Below are positions 17,463 through 28,050 of a stretch of 64,000 nucleotides of DNA, one piece after another. Location of the stretch: positions 321,001 to 385,000 of the forward strand of contig NZ_LMKC01000005.1 in the NCBI RefSeq assembly GCF_001421355.1, written 5' to 3'. Source of the DNA: Sphingomonas sp. Leaf9 (GTDB lineage: Bacteria; Pseudomonadota; Alphaproteobacteria; Sphingomonadales; Sphingomonadaceae). A program made the translations under genes and the position numbers. Position 1 is the stretch's first letter. Every line of letters begins with the position of its first letter. The notes beneath the pieces are model-generated. The model was not told where the DNA came from, made no database searches, and saw nothing but the letters and a program-made list of their open reading frames with translations.

Positions 17463-18584
17463 ATGTTTCGCGTACCCGACCAAGCCACGCTCAGCCTGTG
17501 CGCGGTCTTTGTCAGCCTGTGTTTTGCCGCGATGTTCCTGGGGCTGTGGCGACGAAACCCGGCCGAGCGTTTCTGGCTGTGGTGGTCGGCCAGCCGGTTC
17601 ATCTATGTCGTCGGCGTCGTCGGGTTCAACGAACTACCACCGCCGATACCGGCCCCGGCCGGCATGCTGCTGTTCGGTGCGTCCGCCGCCGCGACGCTGC
17701 TGACACTCGCCGGGCTGCGGTCCTTTGCCGGGATGCGGCCGTGGCGTGGCTGGATGACGCTGCTGCTGCTGGTGCCGTCGCTGCTGTACGGCGCGGTCGC
17801 GATCCATTCGCCCGGCCTGATGACGCCGGCCGGTGCGTCGATGACGCGGATGGCGGGCGGGATCGGGTTGACGATCGTCCTGACCACCTGCGGCGTGGTG
17901 CTGCTGGCCGGTGCCAGGGGATGGGCGCGGATGATCGGCGTGGCGTTGATCGCCCATCTGCCGAGCTATGCCACCGTCCTGACCTCCGCGTGGATACAGA
18001 GTGCCGGGCTGGATGCCGTTGCGACGTGGCTGTGGATCACGCAACCGGTGCTGATGCTGGCGATGGACCTGTTGCTGCTGGCCATGCCCGGCATGATGGC
18101 GATGGAGCGCCTGCGCCAGGCGGCGTCGTGCGACGGACTGACCGGGCTGTACAACCGCCACTGGCTCGCCACCGTCGAGCCGGCACGGGCCGCGGCCGGC
18201 GTCGCCGTGGCGATGATCGACCTCGACGGGTTCAAGGGCGTCAACGACCGGTGCGGCCATGCCGCGGGCGACCGGTTGCTGGCCGATTTCGCCCGGCACC
18301 TGCGCGACTGGACCGACCGGCATGATGCCGATGCGGTGCGGCTGGGCGGGGACGAGTTCCTGATCCTGTTCGCCGCCGGCGACGATCGGCTGGCGGCATC
18401 GCTGCAACGCCATGTCGCGGCCGCACCGGACGAAAACCCCGCCTGGCCGCGCTGGTCGGCGAGCATCGGCATCGCCCCCTGCCCCGCCGGATCGACGACG
18501 TTGCAGGGCGCGATGCACGCCGCGGACGAAACGCTCTATTCGGTGAAGAAGGCGCGACGGTCGGGTGCAGCCTGCGCCGCCTGA
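17463..18584 (+). CDS. Membrane-bound diguanylate cyclase (GGDEF)
   Basis: 373 residues. The first 210 or so contain about six hydrophobic helices separated by very short loops and resemble no named sensor domain. A helix then leads into the GGDEF domain, with DGLTGLYNRHWL near its start and the active loop RLGGDEF, GGDEF at residues 295-299. The product should make cyclic di-GMP. The four residues five positions before GGDEF read RHDA, not RxxD, so the usual product-inhibition I-site is missing. No EAL domain. It stands alone downstream of pepN. Confidence 0.88.
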   Translation: MFRVPDQATLSLCAVFVSLCFAAMFLGLWRRNPAERFWLWWSASRFIYVVGVVGFNELPPPIPAPAGMLLFGASAAATLLTLAGLRSFAGMRPWRGWMTLLLLVPSLLYGAVAIHSPGLMTPAGASMTRMAGGIGLTIVLTTCGVVLLAGARGWARMIGVALIAHLPSYATVLTSAWIQSAGLDAVATWLWITQPVLMLAMDLLLLAMPGMMAMERLRQAASCDGLTGLYNRHWLATVEPARAAAGVAVAMIDLDGFKGVNDRCGHAAGDRLLADFARHLRDWTDRHDADAVRLGGDEFLILFAAGDDRLAASLQRHVAAAPDENPAWPRWSASIGIAPCPAGSTTLQGAMHAADETLYSVKKARRSGAACAA

Positions 18585-18594
18585 CCGACGATCC

Positions 18595-19791
18595 TCAGCG
18601 GCGGGCGAACCATTCCGGGAAACGCTGCGCCTTTTCCGCCACCAGCGTTTCGTAATAGCGCATCAGGTCGATCGCATGGTCACGGTCGGTTCGGACCCGG
18701 GCCGCCGCGACATTCGCCGCCGCCCTCACCTGTGTATAGTCCCGCGCGAACATCCGCTCGATCGCGTCGGCCGCCGAACGCGGATCGCGCGCGGCATAGG
18801 TTTCGGCATAGTCCGGCTCGGCGATCTCGGCACAGCCGCCCTCGTCCGGCACGATCAGCGGCAGGCCCGATGCCAGCCCCTCCAGCCCGACCAGCCCGAA
18901 CGGTTCGGCATCCGACCCGTGGATCAGCGCGTCGCAGCTGGCCATGATCCGCGCGAGCCGTACCCGGTCATAGACCGGGCGAAACAGCTTGATATGCGGG
19001 CTGTTCTTCAGCCGCCGCTCCAGCCGCGCGGTATGCACCCCGCTGCCGATCTGGATCATGCCGACCGGCAGGTACTCGCCCGCCATCTCCACCGCGTCGA
19101 AGATCATCGGCCAGCGTTTTTCGGCATGGTGCCGCCCCAGCCCGAGCAGCAGATGCCCCTCGGGCGGCAGGCCGAGCTGCTCCAGCAGCGACGCACGCAG
19201 CGCTTCGTCGCGATGCTCGGGCGAGAAGAAGCCGCGCTGGATGCCGAGCGGCATTGACGCATGGACGGTCAGCCCGCGCGCGGCGTGACGCTTTTCCAGC
19301 GCCGGGCCGTTGGTGACGAACGCGTCCATCTTTTCAAGGTAGCGCGCCATGTAGCGCGTCCACCACATGAACGCCTCCTCGATCCGCTCGCGGCTGGCCA
19401 GCCGTTCGAACCAGCGTAAGGGATAGGCACCGACATTGTCGTTATGCGCGAAATAGACCTTCACCGCATGGCCCGGCCAGTCGGCGACGATGGTCGCGGG
19501 CCGCCACGGGCTGGACGCCTCCACCACATCCGGGTGTAGTTCGTCGAGCAGTGCATGGATCGCCCCGCCGCGCACGAAGATGCCGTAATTTGGGTCGAGC
19601 ACCAGCGTCGGTGCCTTTACCCAATAGATGCGCCCGCCGCCCGGCCGCTCCTCGACCGCGTTTTCCTTGGCCGGGGCGATCACGATCAGCTCATGGCCGA
19701 GTTCGGCCATGATCGTCATCTTGTGATCGATATAGGTGCGGACCCCACCGCCGGTCGGCGAGTAGAATTCGTTGACGTCGACGACGCGCAT
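18595..19791 (-). CDS. Glycosyltransferase, GT4-like (GT-B fold)
   Basis: 398 residues. A retaining GT-B enzyme that transfers a sugar from a nucleotide donor. The N-terminus has the glycine-rich acceptor-side loop EFYSPTGGGVRTY; the C-terminal donor domain has LGLGRHHAEKRW and the E-x7-E motif in DAEPFGLVGLEGLASGLP. The acceptor is unknown. It is the last of three minus-strand genes, 15 bases after a secreted DUF2141 protein and downstream of a polytopic membrane protein, which suggests a role in making or exporting a cell-envelope glycoconjugate. Confidence 0.88.
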   Translation of the reverse strand: MRVVDVNEFYSPTGGGVRTYIDHKMTIMAELGHELIVIAPAKENAVEERPGGGRIYWVKAPTLVLDPNYGIFVRGGAIHALLDELHPDVVEASSPWRPATIVADWPGHAVKVYFAHNDNVGAYPLRWFERLASRERIEEAFMWWTRYMARYLEKMDAFVTNGPALEKRHAARGLTVHASMPLGIQRGFFSPEHRDEALRASLLEQLGLPPEGHLLLGLGRHHAEKRWPMIFDAVEMAGEYLPVGMIQIGSGVHTARLERRLKNSPHIKLFRPVYDRVRLARIMASCDALIHGSDAEPFGLVGLEGLASGLPLIVPDEGGCAEIAEPDYAETYAARDPRSAADAIERMFARDYTQVRAAANVAAARVRTDRDHAIDLMRYYETLVAEKAQRFPEWFARR

Positions 19792-19806
19792 CGGGGGCGT
19801 GGGGCT

Positions 19807-20322
19807 TCAGTCGAGCGGGGCGAAACCGCCCAGCCCGCGCAGATATTGGGCACGCACCGTCGTGGTCGTCACGCCGGCCGGCACGGTGACGATCGCCTCC
19901 GCCAGTTTCGGGCGCGCCCGGCCGAGCTTGCCCGCACCCGGAAAGCCTGCTCCGTCGCGCATGAAATTGAACTTGTTGCGGCCGTCGCGGTCATGGGTGA
20001 ACAACAGCGCATAGCGGCCGGGCGACGGCGCACGGATGCACAGCTGCACGTTGCCCGACGCCGGCATGTCGGCCCAGACCCGGCGGAAGAACTTACCCTC
20101 CTTGCGCAGGTCGTGGTCGTCCTTCAGGAAATCGTCCTCGTTCGCCGGATAGAGTTCGAGCTTCAGCCGGCCGGTGCGGTCCTTCAGCCCGACCACGTTG
20201 ACGCGGATCGCCGGGCCCTGGTTCGCATTGCACGCGGCGGCATCGCTGCCGATCGACTGGGCGGCCGCGGGACCGGCGGCCAGCAACGCCGCACCCAGCA
20301 GCGTCAGGGCAAATTTCATCAT
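19807..20322 (-). CDS. Secreted DUF2141 protein
   Basis: 171 residues from the first of two adjacent ATGs (20322 or 20319). Signal peptide MMKFALTLLGAALLAAGPAA with AQS after it. The body matches DUF2141: IRVNVVGLKDRTGRLKLELYPA, RYALLFTHDRDGRNKFNF, and GFGN-like GAGKLGRARP. DUF2141 proteins form an outer-membrane-associated or periplasmic beta-sandwich of unknown function. Its start overlaps the stop of the upstream membrane protein by four bases, so the two are translationally coupled. Confidence 0.88.
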   Translation of the reverse strand: MMKFALTLLGAALLAAGPAAAQSIGSDAAACNANQGPAIRVNVVGLKDRTGRLKLELYPANEDDFLKDDHDLRKEGKFFRRVWADMPASGNVQLCIRAPSPGRYALLFTHDRDGRNKFNFMRDGAGFPGAGKLGRARPKLAEAIVTVPAGVTTTTVRAQYLRGLGGFAPLD

Positions 20323-21233
20323 TCTTTCCTTGCGAGCGCAGGAAGCCCGAATGCCGCCATCAACACCACGTGCGTAAACAGGGTGAGGGTCGCGATGAAT
20401 GCGACCAGGTCGGACAGGGCTTCGCCATGCCCGATAAACATAATCGCGAAGTTGGCGAAAAGAAGGTCTTTGTTCGGCAACAGCGGCAACCGCGCCACGA
20501 CCAGCCGCCCGGCCGCCAGGAACAGCCACCAGGTGATCGACACATTGGGCATCGCGAAATAGCTGGCGATGCCGAACGCCAGCGACCCCAGCACCAGCCG
20601 CGCGCAATGCACGCCGAAGATCCAGCGCAGCATGGCACCCGGCAGCGAAAAGACCCGGCGCGAAAACAGCAGCAGCACGCCCGAAATCCCGACCGCCACC
20701 GCCGACGACCAGCCGAGCATTTCCAGCTGCTGGGGCGGGAACAGTTCGAACGCGAAGGGCAGCGTAACCGCCAGCATGCCGACCGTCACGATATTGCCGG
20801 CGATCCCCGACAGGATCGTCACGTCCTTCACCGCGCCGAACGGGGCGGTCACCATCTTCAGCCGGGCACGGGCCCAGGCATAGAAGAACACGTCACCCGA
20901 ATAGCCGATGACAACATCGTTCGCGATCCGCTTGCGCACCAGCGCGCCGAACCCGTCGAACGGCAACCGCCAAAGCCGACGGAAAATGACGAAATCGAAC
21001 AGCGGCGGCGAAAAATAGGCGAGCGCGAAGAACAGATAGAACCACGGCGAATCCGGCGCGGCCAGTTCGACCCCGGCCCAGCCATGGTCGAACAGCTCCC
21101 ACGCCAGCCCGACGATCATCAGTCCGGACAGCAGCGCGCCCAAGATACGCGGCCAACGCGGGCGCGACCGGTCCAGCGGCTCCAGCCCGGCCAGATCGGG
21201 ACGCACGCCAGCGGTGTCGGCTTCGGTTACCAT
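20319..21233 (-). CDS. Polytopic membrane protein, possible LPG-synthase/flippase-like
   Basis: 304 residues with a soluble N-terminus of about 28 residues, then seven or eight hydrophobic helices. The pattern resembles the membrane part of the lysylphosphatidylglycerol synthase/UPF0104 group, a family linked to lipid flipping, but I see no motif that proves it. First gene of the three-gene unit with DUF2141 and the GT4 enzyme; the tight overlap argues for a shared task in envelope glycolipid handling. The name is therefore tentative. Confidence 0.55.
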   Translation of the reverse strand: MVTEADTAGVRPDLAGLEPLDRSRPRWPRILGALLSGLMIVGLAWELFDHGWAGVELAAPDSPWFYLFFALAYFSPPLFDFVIFRRLWRLPFDGFGALVRKRIANDVVIGYSGDVFFYAWARARLKMVTAPFGAVKDVTILSGIAGNIVTVGMLAVTLPFAFELFPPQQLEMLGWSSAVAVGISGVLLLFSRRVFSLPGAMLRWIFGVHCARLVLGSLAFGIASYFAMPNVSITWWLFLAAGRLVVARLPLLPNKDLLFANFAIMFIGHGEALSDLVAFIATLTLFTHVVLMAAFGLPALARKE

Positions 21234-21275
21234 GTCGCGCGACGTCCTAGCGGTTCGCGCCCATCGCCGCCAGCG

Positions 21276-21914
21276 TCATGCCGCCGGTGCCACCGCGTCG
21301 GGATGCGCCGCGGCGAAGGCGGGCAGGTCGGCCGCCCGCGCATCGATCGCCACCAGCCGGGGCCAGGGCGACAGGTCGAGGTCGAACCGCCGCGCATTAT
21401 AGAGCTGCGGCACGAGGCAGCAGTCGACCACGCCCGGTGCGTCGCCGCCGAAGAACCCGTCAGCCGGGGCCGCCGCCTCCAGCGCGACCAGCCCTTGCGC
21501 GATCCAGTGGCGATACCAGTCGCCCTTCGCATCGGCATCGGCGCCGAACTGCGCCTCCAGCCGCTGCAACACGCGCAGATTGTCGATCGGGTGAATGTCG
21601 GCGACGATCACCAGCGCCAATGCCATCGCCCGCGCCCGGTCCAGCGGATCGGCGGGGAACAGGCCTGGGTGGGGATGCGTGGCGTCCAGCCAGTCGAGGA
21701 TCGCCAGCGACTGGGTCAGCATCGTGCCCCCGCCGATATCGAGCGCGGGGATCAGCCCTTGGCGGTTGCGCGCCAGATGCCCGGCCGCGCGATGCTCGCC
21801 CTTCAGCAGCGAGACGGCCACGCTGGTCCACGCCACCCGCTTCAGGTTCAGCGCGATGCGGACGCGGTAGGCCGCCGACGATCGGTGATAATCGTAGAGG
21901 GTATAGCCGTTCAC
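21276..21914 (-). CDS. maiA: Maleylacetoacetate isomerase / zeta-class glutathione transferase
   Basis: 212 residues from a GTG at 21914 overlapping the lepB stop (GTGA); there is no ATG upstream in this frame before lepB. The family isomerises maleylacetoacetate to fumarylacetoacetate with glutathione in tyrosine breakdown. The zeta-class active-site motif SSAAYRVRIAL appears near the N-terminus (the usual form is SSCSWRVRIAL, so the Cys is replaced by Ala), and DIHPIDNLRVLQ occurs in the helical domain. No other tyrosine-degradation gene is next to it; phhB is 11 kb away. Confidence 0.85.
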   Translation of the reverse strand: MNGYTLYDYHRSSAAYRVRIALNLKRVAWTSVAVSLLKGEHRAAGHLARNRQGLIPALDIGGGTMLTQSLAILDWLDATHPHPGLFPADPLDRARAMALALVIVADIHPIDNLRVLQRLEAQFGADADAKGDWYRHWIAQGLVALEAAAPADGFFGGDAPGVVDCCLVPQLYNARRFDLDLSPWPRLVAIDARAADLPAFAAAHPDAVAPAA

Positions 21915-22864
21915 TTGGGCGAGCCGCTCGCCGGGACCAGCGAGGTACCGGCGCGACCGCTGCGGAACGCGCTGAACCACGTTGCCGGGTTCAGGTTGGT
22001 CGTGCCGTCGAGCGAGAAGGTAATGAACTCCGCCCGGCCACCGATATTCTCCCACGGCACCGGCCCGCCCAGGCCCCGCTCGGCTTCGGAAAAGCGGCTG
22101 TCGGCGCTGTTGTCGCGATTGTCGCCCATCAGGAAGACATGGTTGGCCGGAATCACGATCGCCGGGAAATTGTCGCCCTGCGAATACCGATAATCGATCG
22201 TGTCGTACTGCCGCCCGTTGGGCAGCGTCTCGCGGAATAGCGGCAGGCGGCAGAACGCGCCCTTGTCGGTGCGGACCAGCGCGCCGGGATACTGGTCGGG
22301 ATCGCATTTGGTGTTGGCGTCGACCGGGATCATCGCGTCGCCCATCGCCTTGCGCGGGATCGCCACGTCGTTGATGTAGACGACGCCGCCCGCCACTTCC
22401 AACCGGTCGCCCGGCAGGCCGATGACGCGCTTGATGAGGTCGGTGTTGCTGCCCGGCGGCTTCACGATCACCACGTCGCCGCGTTCGGGCAGCGATCCCC
22501 ACAACCGGCCATGCCATGCCGGCAGTTGGACGCTCCACGTCTCCTGCGGCTGGCGCAGCACGATGTCGCGGAACATCGCCACCGGGTTGGGGATGGTCGG
22601 CGACACGAACGACCAGCCATAGGCATATTTGCTCACCACCAGCCGGTCGCCGACGCGCAGGCCCGGCAGCATCGATTCGGACGGGATGTAGAACGGCTTG
22701 GCGACGAAGCTGTGGAAGCCCAGCACCACCAGCAGCAGCCAAAACAGCCCGCGCAATTCGCCCTTCCAGTCGAGCCGGCGGGCAGGCGCGGCGTGGCTGG
22801 TGGTGGGGGTCGGCTGCGACGGCGCGGGAACGTCCTGGTTCTCCAGCGCCACATGATCGGCCAT
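21911..22864 (-). CDS. lepB: Signal peptidase I
   Basis: 317 residues. An inner-membrane serine protease that removes Sec and Tat signal peptides. One membrane helix at about residues 37-56 is preceded by a Pro/Thr-rich cytoplasmic stretch. Ser64 in PSESMLPGL is the nucleophile and Lys145 in LIKRVIGLPGD the general base; FLMGDNRDNSADSR is the conserved box E. It lies eight bases after acpS, in the conserved order pyrE-pdxJ-acpS-lepB. Confidence 0.95.
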   Translation of the reverse strand: MADHVALENQDVPAPSQPTPTTSHAAPARRLDWKGELRGLFWLLLVVLGFHSFVAKPFYIPSESMLPGLRVGDRLVVSKYAYGWSFVSPTIPNPVAMFRDIVLRQPQETWSVQLPAWHGRLWGSLPERGDVVIVKPPGSNTDLIKRVIGLPGDRLEVAGGVVYINDVAIPRKAMGDAMIPVDANTKCDPDQYPGALVRTDKGAFCRLPLFRETLPNGRQYDTIDYRYSQGDNFPAIVIPANHVFLMGDNRDNSADSRFSEAERGLGGPVPWENIGGRAEFITFSLDGTTNLNPATWFSAFRSGRAGTSLVPASGSPK

Positions 22865-22872
22865 CGAATGTC

Positions 22873-23280
22873 CTACTCTACCCTGGGCAACGCCTCGATA
22901 ATGACGAACGCCTGGGCCCAGGGATGGTCGTCGGTCATCGTCAAATGTACCACCGCGACGTGGCCCTCGGGCGTCATCGCGTCAAGCCGTGCTTTTGCAC
23001 CGCCGGTCAGGTGCAGCGTCGGCGCACCGGAAGGGGCGTTGACCACGCCGATATCGCGCATGAAGACGCCCTGCGCAAAGCCGGTGCCGACCGCCTTCGA
23101 AAACGCTTCCTTCGCGGCGAACCGCTTGGCGAGGGTCCCGGCGCGGGTGAAGGGGCGTTTTTCGGCCTTGGCCTGCTCGACAGGGGTAAAGACGCGCTGG
23201 ACGAAGCGGTTGCCGAAGCGGTCGAGCGAGGACTGGATACGCTCGATATTGCAGAGGTCGGACCCGAGGCCGAGGATCAT
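22873..23280 (-). CDS. acpS: Holo-[acyl-carrier-protein] synthase
   Basis: 135 residues from the ATG at 23280; the longer open frame upstream reads through the 27-bp inverted repeat and is rejected. The enzyme moves 4'-phosphopantetheine from CoA to acyl carrier protein. Visible motifs are the Mg2+-binding [10 protein letters not shown] (Asp), [14 protein letters not shown] (Glu and Lys) and the C-terminal [12 protein letters not shown]. Length and motifs are typical of AcpS. Confidence 0.95.
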   Translation of the reverse strand: MILGLGSDLCNIERIQSSLDRFGNRFVQRVFTPVEQAKAEKRPFTRAGTLAKRFAAKEAFSKAVGTGFAQGVFMRDIGVVNAPSGAPTLHLTGGAKARLDAMTPEGHVAVVHLTMTDDHPWAQAFVIIEALPRVE

Positions 23281-23286
23281 GCGCAG

Positions 23287-23424
23287 TTCCTCCCCGGCAC
23301 GGGGAGGGGGACCATGCGCAGCATGGTGGAGGGGGGCTTCCTGCTCCACGACAGTAGCGAAAGGGGATACCCCCCTCCACCACTCGCTGTCGCGAGCGGT
23401 CCCCCTCCCCGTGCCGGGGAGGAA
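23287..23424. repeat. Perfect 27-bp inverted repeat inside the pdxJ-acpS gap
   Basis: The arms at 23287-23313 (TTCCTCCCCGGCACGGGGAG...) and 23398-23424 are exact reverse complements over 27 bases; each arm also folds into a CTCCCCG-GCA-CGGGGAG hairpin. The 84 bases between them contain a second GGAGGGGGG/CCCCCCTCC match. The whole element sits between two genes of one operon and would be transcribed as a long stem. Confidence 0.9.
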
Positions 23425-23431
23425 TCCGCGT

Positions 23432-24160
23432 TCACCGCGCCGTCTCCATCAAGTCCTTCATCCGCCGCACCACCGGCCCCAGCCCGCCGAAGATCGCCTC
23501 GCCGATCAGGAAATGGCCGATATTCAGCTCGCGGACCTGCGGGATGGCTGCGATCGGCACCACATTGTCGAAAGTCAGCCCGTGCCCCGCATGCACCTCG
23601 ATCCCGTTCTTGGCCGCCAGCGCGGCGGCATCCGCAATGCGGCGCAGTTCGGCGACCTGTTCCGCGCCCGACAATTCCGCATAGCGCCCGGTATGCAGCT
23701 CGACGACCGGCACGCGCAGCGCCACGGCGGCGGCGATCTGGGCCGCGTCGGGTTCGATGAACAACGACACCCGAACGCCCGCATCCGCCAGCGCCCGCAC
23801 CATCGGCGCCAGCTTGTCCTGCTGTCCGGCGACGTCCAGCCCGCCCTCGGTCGTGCGCTCCTCACGCTTTTCCGGAACGATGCAGGCGGCGTGCGGCCGG
23901 TGCTTCAATGCAATGGCCAGCATCTCCTCGGTCGCCGCCATTTCCAGGTTCAGCGGCAGCGTCAGTTCGCTCGACAGGCGGGCGATATCAGCGTCGGTGA
24001 TGTGGCGGCGATCCTCGCGCAGATGCGCGGTGATGCCCTCCGCACCATGCTCGGCCGCCAGCAGCGCGGCGCGCACCGGATCGGGATAGCCCGATCCCCG
24101 CGCATTGCGCACCGTCGCGACGTGATCGATGTTGACGCCCAGGCGCAACGGGCCGGTCAT
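23432..24160 (-). CDS. pdxJ: Pyridoxine 5'-phosphate synthase
   Basis: 242 residues, the usual length. Condenses 3-amino-2-oxopropyl phosphate with 1-deoxy-D-xylulose 5-phosphate to form pyridoxine phosphate. [16 protein letters not shown] at the N-terminus, [12 protein letters not shown], the Glu-containing [15 protein letters not shown] and the phosphate-binding VHAGHGLT and [12 protein letters not shown] are all hallmark motifs. ATG overlaps the pyrE stop by four bases. Confidence 0.96.
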   Translation of the reverse strand: MTGPLRLGVNIDHVATVRNARGSGYPDPVRAALLAAEHGAEGITAHLREDRRHITDADIARLSSELTLPLNLEMAATEEMLAIALKHRPHAACIVPEKREERTTEGGLDVAGQQDKLAPMVRALADAGVRVSLFIEPDAAQIAAAVALRVPVVELHTGRYAELSGAEQVAELRRIADAAALAAKNGIEVHAGHGLTFDNVVPIAAIPQVRELNIGHFLIGEAIFGGLGPVVRRMKDLMETAR

Positions 24161-24738
24161 GCCGCCCGGCTCCCCGGCTTGATCGCCGGAATCGCGGCGA
24201 GGTCGGCGGGCAGCGCGTCGGGGTGATAGCTCGGCACGTCGAGGCGGATCAGCGGGTGGAACGGCACGCCCAGATCGGCATTGCCGTTCGACCGGTCGAC
24301 CAGCGATGCGGCGGCGACGACTTCGCCGCCCGCCGCCCGGATCGCGGCGATCGCTTCGCGCGACGACAGGCCGGTGGTCACCACATCCTCCATCATCAGC
24401 ACGCGGGTACCGGGATCGATGCGGAAGCCGCGGCGCAGCTCGAACGTGCCGGTCGGGCGTTCGAGGAACATGGCGCTCACCCCCAGTGACCGGCCCATTT
24501 CATGGCCGACGATCACCCCGCCCATCGCCGGCGCGATCACGACGTCAATCGATTCGCGCAGCTCGGCGGGAAAGCGGCCGGCCAGTTCGTCGCACAGCCG
24601 CGCGGCGCGGCGCGGGTCCATCAGCACGCGGGCGCATTGCAGGTAACGCGACGACCGCAGACCCGACGACAGGATGAAATGCCCCTCCAGCAGCGCTTCC
24701 GCTGCACGGAATTCGTCGAGGATCGCGTCGTCGTTCAT
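24157..24738 (-). CDS. pyrE: Orotate phosphoribosyltransferase
   Basis: 193 residues from the ATG at 24738 (an in-frame ATG three codons upstream is also possible). Joins orotate and PRPP to give OMP in pyrimidine synthesis. It has [16 protein letters not shown], the [16 protein letters not shown] loop and the PRPP-binding [14 protein letters not shown]. First gene of the pyrE-pdxJ-acpS-lepB-maiA run. Confidence 0.95.
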   Translation of the reverse strand: MNDDAILDEFRAAEALLEGHFILSSGLRSSRYLQCARVLMDPRRAARLCDELAGRFPAELRESIDVVIAPAMGGVIVGHEMGRSLGVSAMFLERPTGTFELRRGFRIDPGTRVLMMEDVVTTGLSSREAIAAIRAAGGEVVAAASLVDRSNGNADLGVPFHPLIRLDVPSYHPDALPADLAAIPAIKPGSRAA

Positions 24739-24927
24739 GGCTGTCATCCTGCCCACTTGCATGTGCGCGCCCTGTACCGCCGCCGAGGGTGCGTTCGCAA
24801 CCATCGCTTGAGGACAGGCGACATGCCGCGTATAGCCCGGTGGGTTAGGGTTTCCAAACGCCCACAGCACGCGACCACGCCGCACAAGAAGCGTACCGCG
24901 TGCCCACTAACGGGGTGATACGACACG

Positions 24928-27790
<2,863 letters not shown>

Positions 27791-27814
27791 TCGCCCCCAG
27801 CGCAAGCAGACCAG

Positions 27815-27845
27815 AAACGCCCCGGAGCAATCCGGGGCGTTTTTG
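27815..27845 (+). terminator. Rho-independent terminator after ctaD
   Basis: Stem of about 12 bp, AAACGCCCCGGA and TCCGGGGCGTTT around a GCAA tetraloop, running into a T-tract (TTTTTG). This is the clearest terminator in the window and ends the ctaC-ctaD transcript. Confidence 0.9.
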
Positions 27846-28050
27846 TTTGCTGCCAAAGCAAGCAGTCCACGGGTGAAGATCATTCCGGAAGCAACATAGA
27901 TACGAGATCGTAACGAATTCCGGATATCGCTTGGAACTTACCGCAGCGTCCGAACGTTATGGCGCGTTTTCTTCAATCGATACATTCCGTTAACCATTCC
28001 CGTCCATACAGGCCCAACCACCAGAGTAGCGGTGCGTGGGGGTAATGCCG

